Notes under the pieces: generated by a model
What the model was told of the DNA's origin: nothing
What the model saw: the letters and a program-made list of their open reading frames with translations, nothing else
Databases searched by the model: none
Made by a program: the position numbers and the translations under genes
In this document: piece by piece, positions 55,028-63,754 of the stretch
How the letters are laid out: each line of letters opens with the position of its first letter
How positions within the stretch are numbered: position 1 is the first letter of the stretch
From: Symbiodinium sp. CCMP2592
Taxonomy: Eukaryota > Sar > Dinophyceae > Suessiales > Symbiodiniaceae
Direction of reading: 5' to 3'
Assembly: GCA_905221615.1 (NCBI GenBank)
Contig: CAJNDT010001868.1
Location: 857,501-921,500, forward strand
DNA length: 64,000 bases

Positions 55028-58000
55028 CTATAGGAACCAGGGTCACCCAAAAGTTTGAAGTTGAGAACCCCAAGGTGTAAATCCCAGGGACACCCAGAGA
55101 ACGAGGAAGTTGGCAAAGGGCTGTTAACAAACAGTACTTCCTTCGGGTCAAGAGTGGAGGGAAATTGGAGGCAACTACAACCTGAAGCTGGGTGCCCCCA
55201 AAGAGGGAAGCAAGGATGCCAGGGGAAAGAATGGCATGGCCAGCAGCACCATCAGTGCGTCGGGGTGAGCGGCTTCTTTCGCGACGGTCTTCGGCAGCTC
55301 CATTATCGACAGAGGACATACTGGAATCAGAGCTTGCAGACTCTGATTCAGCATGCTCATCTTCCCCCTCAAGCTCCTGTGATGACAACCCGCTAGGGCC
55401 AGGGGAGTTCTCAAGGAAGTCTTGCACAAACTGCACTACCAGGATACCTGCTTGCGGAACGTGGACATAGGTGCCCTCAGTGCGTAGTTCATGCCTTCCA
55501 CCCTTGATGCTGACAGCATAGCCAGGGGGTGCAGCAGGTTCAAAACGAGCGCACAAAGCATCGAAGTCGAGCACACCTTGATTGGTGAGGACCCATTCAA
55601 TGTCACGAAGGATCGGCCTGGTATCTATGATGGCTGTGCATGGGCCAGCACCATCAGCACTGACAGTGGAGCCTCCAACGCGCTGAGTGGCAACACAAAG
55701 AGCCTTACAAGTGTGCCCAAAGTGCTCGATATCCTCTATGGCAGGGCAAGACCGATGCAAAACAGAATCAGAGAGGCTGTAACCAAGTTGTGCAGAAATG
55801 GCACGCCGGAATTCAACGGGATCATCGGCAGGATCCTGGTCATAGGAAAAGGCTCTTGGCGCTGAATCATTAAATACCAGCAGAGCCGACCGAACAGGCC
55901 CAGGGTACATGGGGCACGGTTGGGCCCAGTGGCGTTCAGACCCGAGAAGCTCTTCAAAAGTGTATAAAGGGCCCGGCCGACGGCCTCCACGGAGAAGCGT
56001 GAACAAGCCCCCATTCTCGGGCACGATGGCCCTGTCCCTCGGTTGAAGCCTGTCATCAAAGAAGATGTTCAGCTCCAGTGCATCGGTAAGCTGGACAGCG
56101 GACAGCAAGGAGGCCCGGGAAAGCTGTGCTGGCACAATGATGCTGAAAAGCCGACCATCAACATGTCGGAGATCAACAAGCACATGGCATCTGTCAGCAG
56201 CCCACACTGGCGAAGACAGAATGCACGCGAATCGATTGTCTGGCTGAGGCTCAACTGGGACAAGTGTGTCGAAGTAAAGGGACTGGTCTTCATTCCTGGC
56301 GTCTTGAACCTCATTGAGAGCATCTTCCGGATCACAGGGGACCCGCATGACGAGGGGCAGCACCTCTGCGCGGTATCGGGGCGCAAAGACAAGAAAGTGA
56401 CCATGCAAGAAAGTGGGAGGAGGTACGCCCTGAGGCTTGTCCCTAGCGTAGACTGTCGGCGGCGGCGCATGTGCCTCATCGTCGTATCTGGCAGGAGGAT
56501 GGACAGTTCGATGCACATCTGTGGCCCGTTGCCACGGAACTCCCTGGCAGCCTCCTGGCATATGGTACGGGTTGCGCATGCCAATGGTAGCACTGTTGAC
56601 AAGTGAGTCGCCCGCCTGCTCTTCTACATCTAGAAGGGGAAACGGCTCTAGATCGACTGTCAGCACTCCTCCGTTGTGAACACAGAAAGCTGAGCCGACC
56701 TTTGGAAGGCCACTAAAGAGAGGTCGGTATCCTCGCGGGGGACTGAACACTATAAGTGACTGCAAGACCGATTCCTCAACCTGTTGATCATCCGTATAGT
56801 AGAAGGTAGGTTGTCTGCCGATGGGGCGACAGTCAAGGATGAGGAAAGTGCCTCGATTGGCCCTGTCTAGCTCAGACCGAGAGCCCTTTCGGGCCGCAAT
56901 GACCCCGGCTAGAAGAGCTCCCTGGTGGACATAAGGATGGAAGGAATCCTTATCTGGCTTGCAAAGCATGAGGTGTTCTTGACGGCAGTGTAGCGCACTA
57001 GCTGCATGTGACGCGAGATCCTCATCAGGTTGACCTGGGTGGAGGATTTCACGATCGACACTTGGTGCAAGGACTAGCCAAGAATCAGAAACCTCCTCAC
57101 TGATTATTTGGCGAACCTCGGCTGAGAGGAAGTCGGGGTCTCGGAGGCAATCGACTGTTGCAGGGTACCAAAAAGGGCTACCATAAACAGCAACAAACTT
57201 TATGGTGTCACCTGTGGTAACTCTTATGCTTCTGTCGGAGCACAGTGGTTCGGAGCTGCCTGTCTGAAACGCGTCCCAGGGAGAGACTGTGTGCCTGCTG
57301 GCATGCTCAATCAGCTGAGCATGCGGGAGGTTTCGCTCGACTATGACCGCGTAGACGGGACCACCAACTGCTGAGAAATCGAGGACGATCTCTGCATTGA
57401 CGGAGCGCTCAAGCCATTGTGGGACTAGAATAAGCGAAACATAGCCCTCTTCTGGCTGTGGTTCAACGAAATCAAGGTCAGAGGCGAAGAAGACCCTCCT
57501 CGGACTCAGTTCAGCGATGACTGACTGCAGGAATAACACAGGGTCTGCAGGGACCTCGACAGGAACTTGCACAGATTGAGTAGGGTATCCCGGTGCAAAG
57601 AGGATACACTGCACCTTGAGTGCACGGCTGGTTGATGTTGACCCGACGCAAGGGCCGAACAGTTCATCTGTGCCGGACGCACTGGCTCCGGGCTGAGCCT
57701 GAGGTTCGGGTGGCAGAGGATCAGGTCGGGTGGTTGATGCACTGCCATATGAGGCAACTCTGTGGTTGGGCCCAGGGGCAACTTCGACTAGATGATCCCT
57801 TGGTATCCGGAGGGGAGCTGCCCAAACACAGACAGGGTAGTGGAGCAATGCAAGAAGCCACAAAGCAAGCCAATTGCCTACCTTAGGTATTCTCCGAGAT
57901 CGACTGGGGTGACCTCCTTGCAGCCCTTTACTCGGCCTTTTGTGTGCGGTGCTAGGTCGGGGCAGGCCGAAGGACTGACTAGGGGAGAACCCCCGGAGAC

Positions 58001-59057
58001 AAATGAGGAGCCTAGCCGAGACTCCTTTGCAAGGAAGACCTAGGAGTCGCCCTAGAGGTTCATGTCTTTCTGGAAGTTGTCTCCAAAGGCAAACGTACAG
58101 GGCAAGCGCAAAGATGGACAAAATCGCCCTGCACAGGGGCACTAGGAAAGTGCCCAGGTCAAGCAGGAAGTTCAGAATCCTGTCGTTGACAACAGAAGAC
58201 TTGGGATCAAACCCAAAAGAGGGGGGACTAAACCTGAGAGGTCTAGGGGATTCGGGATGTGTGACCAGCTCCCCGGCGGACGCCCCTGAACCACCGATAC
58301 GTCTCTTAGGTGCTCGGGGAAACTGGTCATCAACATGCACTGTGCAGTGTACGCCATCCTCAACGGTAATGACGTCATCAAAATTGAAGGTCCAGGCCCT
58401 TCGTGGCGTGACAGACGACAGGTATGGAGTGCAGCCAAAAATCAAGACGCTTGATCTCCAATCTGGTGAGTAAGAAGCCGCAAAGGCAGTCATGGCAGTG
58501 GGCTGCAAAGGAAAAGGGACAAGGGTAGTAGCATGATGCTGGGAGCGTTGATATGGCAGAGGGACACCAGAGCGGGTGCAAGTCAAGCACCCCTCCAGTC
58601 TCCGCGAGGAAGAAAAGAACCCAATTCCAACGACATCGATCAAATCAAGAAAGATGCCAGAAGGAACAGGGTCCCGCAAGGAGACGCTACAGTCGCCCTC
58701 CAAGTCGTCTCGGCGAGACACCCTGCGAATGACAGACATGAGTGAGCCTGATCGCAAAGTGTGAGGGGCACGACTAAACACCTGACAGGAGACAAGAGCC
58801 CAATGTTCCATATCATGGTGCAAGTCGGTGGGAGGCTCGCCAGAGCAAAACTGTACAACACAAGAAATGTGAAATGCGTCGGCTCTCAGATTTGGAAGCT
58901 CATGGAAGACCAAATCAGAAGGGTCCCGGAGGAGATGCTGTCCGACCAACAACAGGAAGAAGGAAGTCAGAGGAGCCAGCCCCATGATGCTCTCTGACCT
59001 CCATTCTGCCGGGCTGACCAGACAATCCCCAGAGGAACAAATCTGATTGGTCTCCAT
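55008..59057 (-). CDS. LINE element 2 ORF2 part 1: hydrophobic region and modules 1-2
   Basis: The frame is open from 60383, but that first part shadows ORF1. I start it at the ATG at 59057, 17 bases after the ORF1 stop and the first ATG there, giving 1349 residues. Hydrophobic segments lie near residues 25-42, 293-325 (FLVPLCRAILSIFALALYVCL) and 395-415 (WLALWLLALLHYPVCVW); the last is followed by a Pro-rich stretch. Module 1 covers about 485-803 and module 2 about 888-1211. An acidic Ser-rich linker and a basic patch (RRERSRSPRR) follow. The frame ends at 55008 after running through TCTCTCTC, where a one-base slip would carry it into module 3. No enzymatic domain is recognised; the membrane-like segments are unusual for a LINE. 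Confidence 0.7.
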   Translation of the reverse strand: METNQICSSGDCLVSPAEWRSESIMGLAPLTSFFLLLVGQHLLRDPSDLVFHELPNLRADAFHISCVVQFCSGEPPTDLHHDMEHWALVSCQVFSRAPHTLRSGSLMSVIRRVSRRDDLEGDCSVSLRDPVPSGIFLDLIDVVGIGFFSSSRRLEGCLTCTRSGVPLPYQRSQHHATTLVPFPLQPTAMTAFAASYSPDWRSSVLIFGCTPYLSSVTPRRAWTFNFDDVITVEDGVHCTVHVDDQFPRAPKRRIGGSGASAGELVTHPESPRPLRFSPPSFGFDPKSSVVNDRILNFLLDLGTFLVPLCRAILSIFALALYVCLWRQLPERHEPLGRLLGLPCKGVSARLLICLRGFSPSQSFGLPRPSTAHKRPSKGLQGGHPSRSRRIPKVGNWLALWLLALLHYPVCVWAAPLRIPRDHLVEVAPGPNHRVASYGSASTTRPDPLPPEPQAQPGASASGTDELFGPCVGSTSTSRALKVQCILFAPGYPTQSVQVPVEVPADPVLFLQSVIAELSPRRVFFASDLDFVEPQPEEGYVSLILVPQWLERSVNAEIVLDFSAVGGPVYAVIVERNLPHAQLIEHASRHTVSPWDAFQTGSSEPLCSDRSIRVTTGDTIKFVAVYGSPFWYPATVDCLRDPDFLSAEVRQIISEEVSDSWLVLAPSVDREILHPGQPDEDLASHAASALHCRQEHLMLCKPDKDSFHPYVHQGALLAGVIAARKGSRSELDRANRGTFLILDCRPIGRQPTFYYTDDQQVEESVLQSLIVFSPPRGYRPLFSGLPKVGSAFCVHNGGVLTVDLEPFPLLDVEEQAGDSLVNSATIGMRNPYHMPGGCQGVPWQRATDVHRTVHPPARYDDEAHAPPPTVYARDKPQGVPPPTFLHGHFLVFAPRYRAEVLPLVMRVPCDPEDALNEVQDARNEDQSLYFDTLVPVEPQPDNRFACILSSPVWAADRCHVLVDLRHVDGRLFSIIVPAQLSRASLLSAVQLTDALELNIFFDDRLQPRDRAIVPENGGLFTLLRGGRRPGPLYTFEELLGSERHWAQPCPMYPGPVRSALLVFNDSAPRAFSYDQDPADDPVEFRRAISAQLGYSLSDSVLHRSCPAIEDIEHFGHTCKALCVATQRVGGSTVSADGAGPCTAIIDTRPILRDIEWVLTNQGVLDFDALCARFEPAAPPGYAVSIKGGRHELRTEGTYVHVPQAGILVVQFVQDFLENSPGPSGLSSQELEGEDEHAESESASSDSSMSSVDNGAAEDRRERSRSPRRTDGAAGHAILSPGILASLFGGTQLQVVVASNFPPLLTRRKYCLLTALCQLPRSLGVPGIYTLGFSTSNFWVTLVPIVSLSVA
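55425..56396 (-). other. Unassigned module, copy 2 of LINE element 2
   Basis: Runs from LVFAPRYRAEVLP to GILVVQFV. Landmarks: VQDARNEDQ, LVPVEPQPDN, VLVDLRHVDGRLFSI, LSRASLLSAVQL, IIDTRPILRDIEW and PPGYAVSIKGG. The N-terminal VQDARNE and the following region are the closest match to the single copy in element 1 (VRDARNE). It is followed by an acidic Ser-rich linker and RRERSRSPRR, again as in element 1. Confidence 0.7.
56650..57605 (-). other. Unassigned module, copy 1 of LINE element 2
   Basis: Runs from ILFAPGYPTQSVQV to NGGVLTVDL. Landmarks: VEVPADPVLFLQSV, FVEPQPEEGY, LVPQWLER, GDTIKFVAVYG, LILDCRPIGRQP and PRGYRPLFSG. Confidence 0.7.
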
Positions 59058-59074
59058 GGGCTTCTCTGCAGATG

Positions 59075-60484
59075 CTACACATCCAGTTTGGCAAGATCGC
59101 CAGTCTGTCCAGGTACAGCATGTTGAAGCTCTTCTTGTGTCACAACGATCGTATCGTTGGCGTTGTGACCCGGGTGTCCATCTGGTCGGAGGCCGAAGGG
59201 AAACATGGCTCCACTGCTTCGCTTGTTTTGCACACGTTCCTCGAGCGATGGAGCAGGTGCATGGTCGCCTCCGGCAAGTTCCCCAGGCTTGTTCTGAGGT
59301 TCCTTGACAGGTCCTCGGGTCTCGTAAGGGTTGATCCGTGGGGAAGCCGATGTAGTCCTCTTCAGTCTGGTCGTCGCTGGAGAAGTTTGGTATGGACCAG
59401 CACCTGGAGGCTCCGCATAAGCAGGTGTTGGCAGACCAGCTGGCAGATTGGCCGCAGGAGGGTGTCCTGCTCCAGTCACATGCCCCTCTTGGCTCAAGGT
59501 TCCCGTCCCGTATGGCACGGCAAGGCCCGGCGGGGTAGTCTGCCCTTGGCCAATGTGTGGCAGCACCGATAAAGTAGCCTGGAGGAGGCGAGCAGCAGCC
59601 TCCGGAGTCATCAGACATTGTCCTGGACCATTGGAGGGTGCTCCACTCGTCCGAATCATGTTCGCAGCTGCCAAGGCGTCTTGCAGGAACCCTGCCTGTG
59701 CAGGGACTTCGGTCGTCGATAGCAGGGTGTCCCAAGGGTCCTCCACATTCTCCATCGGAACAGCAGCTGCAGGTCGTTCGCCATTCACAATGGCTTGAAC
59801 GCTGCGGGCAGCGTCCTGTCCGACAGTGGTCGAGTCCTGGATCTCCTGGTCGATCCTTTGCAGAGCCGATTCGTACCTTGTTAGCTCGGCCACGTAGTCC
59901 TCTTTGGCTTTCTTGGCGAAAAGCTTCCATTGCGCTTCCTTGGTGGTCTTTTCCTCGCGAAGCCTTCGCACTTTGTTGTCTGCTTTCTTCGCGATGGATA
60001 CTGCCTTCTGAACTTCTCGCATCACGTTGTACCCCTCGATGTTCTCTGTCGGTATCGTAGGGGCTGCGGTAGAGGGCAGCTCGACCTGGTCGTAGGAGGG
60101 GCGTGTGTTGGCCGATTTGGCCCGCGGCGACGCAGCATAGGAGCCAGGCCAGACACGACCTGGCCAGGGAGGTCTGCCTCCACGCCATTCTTTCCACTCC
60201 TTTGCTGTCCATTTCTTTCCACCCATGCCCTGAGAGGTTGGGGGGAGTCGGCTGTATCTCGGCCTCGAGTGGTGGCTTTCCAACAGAGCCAAATCTTTTG
60301 GCAGTGGATACAGGCCAGCAAGTCTCCTTGCCTTGATTCTGGCCCTGCCGCGGGAGCGTTTGGCTCGCAGCCGCCGGTGCCAAGCAGGACTTCTATGAAG
60401 TCCCGTCGCAATGGCCCGCGGAGTCAAAGCGTGCTCTGTGGCACTGGGGCTACAGCTATCCTCTTCCTGAGGTTGATCTGAGCC
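59075..60484 (-). CDS. LINE element 2 ORF1 protein
   Basis: Open from the 5' end of the element to the TAG at 59075. Inside the element the first ATG is at 60226 (MGGKKW), but upstream residues match element 1 ORF1 (SPAWHRRLRAKRSRGRARIK, LLESHHSRPRY), so the region before it is probably translated too. The same frame stays open outward through the flanking TA/CATA tract, which contains in-frame ATGs. Visible parts: an Arg/Lys-rich N-terminus; a Trp/Gly/Pro stretch; a charged coiled-coil-like helix (VQKAVSIAKKADNKVRRLRE to about DQEIQDS); and a Pro/Gly/Thr-rich C-terminus. No zinc knuckle or RRM is present. It presumably binds element RNA, by analogy with other LINE ORF1 proteins. Confidence 0.72.
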   Translation of the reverse strand, partial: GSDQPQEEDSCSPSATEHALTPRAIATGLHRSPAWHRRLRAKRSRGRARIKARRLAGLYPLPKDLALLESHHSRPRYSRLPPTSQGMGGKKWTAKEWKEWRGGRPPWPGRVWPGSYAASPRAKSANTRPSYDQVELPSTAAPTIPTENIEGYNVMREVQKAVSIAKKADNKVRRLREEKTTKEAQWKLFAKKAKEDYVAELTRYESALQRIDQEIQDSTTVGQDAARSVQAIVNGERPAAAVPMENVEDPWDTLLSTTEVPAQAGFLQDALAAANMIRTSGAPSNGPGQCLMTPEAAARLLQATLSVLPHIGQGQTTPPGLAVPYGTGTLSQEGHVTGAGHPPAANLPAGLPTPAYAEPPGAGPYQTSPATTRLKRTTSASPRINPYETRGPVKEPQNKPGELAGGDHAPAPSLEERVQNKRSSGAMFPFGLRPDGHPGHNANDTIVVTQEELQHAVPGQTGDLAKLDV

Positions 60485-60486
60485 CT

Positions 60487-60498
60487 TATTATATACAC
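60487..60498. repeat. Target-site duplication of LINE element 2, 5' copy
   Basis: Second copy of TATTATATACAC (see 46177-46188), immediately upstream of the element on the minus strand. Confidence 0.7.
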
Positions 60499-60523
60499 AT
60501 GTATATACATATGTGTATATATA

Positions 60524-60559
<36 letters not shown>

Positions 60560-60563
60560 TATA
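60499..60563. repeat. (CATA)n / (TA)n microsatellite at the 5' side of LINE element 2
   Basis: TATATACATATG words, then about eight CATA units in a row, then TATATATATA. With the TATATATGTATATGAA at 46161 it reconstructs one AT-rich microsatellite split by the element. Confidence 0.92.
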
Positions 60564-61411
60564 GGAGGACGGGCACCTTCAGCTGCAACGGGTGTGATTG
60601 CAGAGAGACACGTCACCTCCGGGGAGGTTTGTTTCTCCACCGAAACTCTGAAACTTTACCCCGCGGTGACAGGGAGAGTACTAGGACCTAGCTCCATGTG
60701 CCTCGTCGGAACAACACGAACCCAGAGTTTGGAGCGATCCTCAACCCTTGACATGTGGGTTCGGGTTTCGAATGGGTTCTCCTCAACTGGCGAGGCAACC
60801 TTTCGCCTGCCTCTTGAATTGTTATCAACAGCGAAAGTCCTTTGCACATATAGCTGTAGTCCCTACATCGCCCAGCGATTGAACATCTTTAAAATAGAGA
60901 AGCTGCTTGAAAGGCAGCCAGGGAGCAGCACGGAGTTCATGGCTGAGCTGCCGCTGGCCCGAGAAATTGGGCTTGGCATCGGTTTTCTTGCGGTATCGTC
61001 CATTGCAACGACTGCTTAATCGCGGTCGGGGTCATGTCCTATCCCCGTTCTAGAGACCAGATGTAAAGATCAGAGTTTGTGTGGCACCTGCCGGAAACAC
61101 TTGCTGCAATTCCAAAGGATTGAAGCGTTCATTTCGAGGCAGCCTTGGCCACACTCCTTCACTTAGCGGACTGCACCTGCCCGAATGGATTGGCTCAAGA
61201 GTATAGCGGGGAGTTCATGCTTCTCGTGAACATTTGACTGCATTGCGAAAAAAACCAATGTAGGTTTTACAGACGTGTCGCTAGACGTCGCCGACGCCTC
61301 GCAACAATGCACTTGCAAAGAAGGCCTCGTGGACACTCATCGACATCAACGAACAGAACCGTTGATGCGGAAATACAGAGTGATCTTTCGCGAGTTGAAT
61401 GCCGATACGCC
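60564..61411. other. Region between LINE element 2 and the RING-PHD gene
   Basis: A plus-strand frame is open to a TAA at 61019 (VLGPSSMCLVGTTRT, then FRLPLELLSTAKVLC, ending GIGFLAVSSIATTA). It has no start outside the microsatellite and no recognisable motif. The rest is presumably promoter and 5' leader of the RING-PHD gene. No TATA-type element or splice-leader acceptor can be fixed by eye. Confidence 0.35.
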
Positions 61412-62338
61412 ATGGCACCGAAAAAGAGAAAGCTCGCCACACGAGCAAGGTCCCAGCGGGTCGTGGAGCGTGATGTCCTGACCTCCTCAGCACCAGCCTT
61501 TGTCAGCTCCGGCCGTGGCAAGGGAGAGAAAGTTTGCGGTGCTTGCTTGCTGCCGATCGAGTCTGACGCGCAGGTGGGAGCAATCGACAACTGCACGCAT
61601 CTTTTCCATCACAGTTGTGTCGAAAAGTGGTCAGAGACTGAAAACAGCTGCCCGCAATGCAAGACCCGATTCTTCTGGCTGGCAGCTTACGATGAAAGTT
61701 GCAAAAGGACCTCGTTGACAAGGATCGAAAGTAAAGACCAAGAGGAGCAGGAGGACGAAGCATTCGAAGAAATTTCGGTCTGCGAGATGTGCCATCAAGT
61801 TGGTGACGAGAGCCAGCTGCTGCTTTGCGACGGCATGCATGGCACCTGCAATGCTACATTTCACGTAGCTTGTGTTGGGCTTCATGAAGTACCACGGGGA
61901 GCCTGGTTTTGTCCAGACTGTATCGAGCGTGGTTTCGATGTTGATGCGCAAGGACGTCGTGGAACCTCGCAGAAGAAGGACGACACTGTCGAGGTGACGC
62001 CGACTCGCCGTGCAACACGAACAGATGCTCAAAGCGTCACAAATCAAGAGAGCACTCCTCCGCCAGCTGAGCTCCCTCGCCGTTTGCCAAACAGGGGGAA
62101 TCGATTTCCGTCACAGCTGCAGCTCAGCGCATTGGCATGCGTGACTCCGGCAGTTGAAGTTCCTGTGTTCAATGGAGCAAATGAACGTCCACAACCAGAA
62201 GGCCTTTTTGCAACTTTTGCTGCACGGCGACGAGCACGGCGTGGCTCTGAAACCCAGCAGAGAACCAGCTTCATCTCATTGAATCCGAGTTACGAGGACG
62301 ATTTCATGGCCAATCAAAAAGACGAAGCGAAGGGGTGA
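61412..62338 (+). CDS. RING-H2 plus PHD finger nuclear protein (PHRF1-like architecture)
   Basis: The frame opens at 61307, but the ATG at 61412 has the better context (CGCCATGG) and begins MAPKKRKL, a classic nuclear localisation signal, giving 308 residues. Counting from 61412, a RING finger lies at about 42-83: CGAC, then CTHLFHHSC and CPQC (C3H2C3 pattern), typical of E3 ubiquitin ligases. A PHD finger follows at about 124-170: CEMC, LLLCDG, CNATFHVAC and WFCPDC (C4HC3 pattern), the kind that reads histone H3 tails. An acidic linker (KDQEEQEDEAFEE) separates them, and the C-terminal third is disordered and basic. RING followed closely by PHD is the layout of PHRF1-type proteins, which are usually much longer. 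Expected role: nuclear ubiquitin ligase or chromatin regulator. All zinc ligands are present. Confidence 0.9.
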   Translation: MAPKKRKLATRARSQRVVERDVLTSSAPAFVSSGRGKGEKVCGACLLPIESDAQVGAIDNCTHLFHHSCVEKWSETENSCPQCKTRFFWLAAYDESCKRTSLTRIESKDQEEQEDEAFEEISVCEMCHQVGDESQLLLCDGMHGTCNATFHVACVGLHEVPRGAWFCPDCIERGFDVDAQGRRGTSQKKDDTVEVTPTRRATRTDAQSVTNQESTPPPAELPRRLPNRGNRFPSQLQLSALACVTPAVEVPVFNGANERPQPEGLFATFAARRRARRGSETQQRTSFISLNPSYEDDFMANQKDEAKG

Positions 62339-63070
62339 CGCGGGGAGCAGCAGCGTTTCTCTTTCTGAGCCGCTGGCATGGATCACTCTACCCTGAATCT
62401 CATGAAATTTTGCTACGTTTCACCAGTGACACAGAGCCTTTCAGAAGCAGAGGTAGATGCGATAGCTTACCTAGACTCTCCCGGGAAAGGATGTGGCCAA
62501 AATTCAACATCAAGTGTGTTCCCGCTTGAACGTATGCAACACGGCACGCGTCACGTCTGATTGCTGACGGTTAAGTTCAGCCATTTTGGTGGCAGTTCTG
62601 CCAAGTAAGTTGCGGCTTGCCTATCTCAGGATGACTCGATCAACTGCAGTCAACCTGACCTTTGAACGGCCGCTGGTGTTGCGCATTGCCCTTCGAACCT
62701 TGGCCAAGTTTATTGCAGGTGCTTTCGGTTCCTGATGGTGTAGGTTCCCCGGGAAACGGGGAGTCTTGGATGGATTGCAATACGAAATCTTCGATGTCGA
62801 CAGGACCTCCAGAGAGTCCAGCTCAGACTCGGATCTGCGCAACCTTGCCCATCGCTGACCTGAGCCGAGGAAAGTCAGAGGATGAGCCGCTGGGGCTTGT
62901 GCTGCGCCCGACAGAAAGCGATGCACCTCGGTCCTGTGTGTTAACAGCTTTGTCAGCAGTTAACATACGAGCTTTACGGCGGCAACAACAAGCTAGGGCA
63001 GACTGTATAACGTCAGGTCAGTGAACCATGCTACCAGAGATGAAGCCCTGAGAAGCAAGTCCAAGAGTTT
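62339..63070. other. Downstream region with weak coding potential
   Basis: Short plus-strand frames at 62378-62560 (ends LERMQHGTRHV) and 62662-63024 (contains SEDEPLGLVLRPTESDAP and ends ADCITSGQ) look mildly protein-like and could be exons of another gene or 3' untranslated sequence. Neither is recognisable. Confidence 0.3.
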
Positions 63071-63721
63071 CAGACATGCGCGAGAAGCCAGCTATCAGTT
63101 ATCTTATACCATTTCATATTATAACACAGGCTATGCTTCATTCCATACTTTACGATTTTGATGTGTATCATTTTTATGTATTTGCATATATGATACTTCG
63201 CATTATACGATGTAGTATATTGTATTGTTTTGTCTTGTCTTGCGTTCTGGTTTGTGGTACTTGTCTGTGATGAAGTTTGTTGTTTTGTATTTATTGGGTT
63301 CTATTGTGATTTGTATCAGAACAGTTACTTCTTGTATTTGCGGTTCGGTTATACTAGGCCATACTATACCGTGGTAGACCATATCATACCATGGCATGTC
63401 ATATTAGGCTAAGTTATGTCAGATCATGTTTCATACTGGGTTATTTGCCTTATGCTCTATTCCAGTATCCTCCATGATCTTAGAATCAACCATATTATCT
63501 GAGCTAAGAGAAGGTTGTATTAGATATTTTTTATGTTGTACTGCGTACTCCATATCACATTGCATCTTGATGTTCATTAGCATCGGTTAGAGTAGATTGG
63601 AATAAGCTGTATTAGTTATGCTACATTTAAAGCTTACCTTATACTTGAATACGTATACTGTGTTTCCTGACTATATGATATCACTTTTTCTACTCTACCG
63701 TACTGTAGTCTTCTATACATG

Positions 63722-63754
<33 letters not shown>

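Larger units (their letters stand above)
46189..60486 (-). mobile_element. LINE retrotransposon, element 2 (four-module, RNase H-endonuclease-RT order), 14.3 kb
   Basis: A non-LTR retrotransposon on the minus strand, 5' end at 60486 and 3' end at 46189. Order: ORF1; ORF2 with three hydrophobic segments and four tandem copies of the unassigned 320-residue module; then hydrophobic segments, RNase H, AP-type endonuclease, reverse transcriptase, zinc fingers and a long C-terminal tail. Only 58 bases follow the last stop, and the element ends in tandem AAATGTGAG, not poly(A). At 14.3 kb it is far longer than ordinary LINEs (about 3-8 kb). The RNase H-RT ORF is uninterrupted over 2051 codons, so the copy is fairly young, but the module region changes frame three times. 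It lies in TA/CATA microsatellite DNA, like element 1. Confidence 0.88.

Noticed and set aside
62579-62589. AGCCATTTTGG, matching the core of the dinoflagellate spliced leader
   Set aside because: Only 11 bases match and the following GGCAGTT departs from the leader (CTCAAG expected), so it is neither a leader gene nor a clear retro-inserted leader relic.
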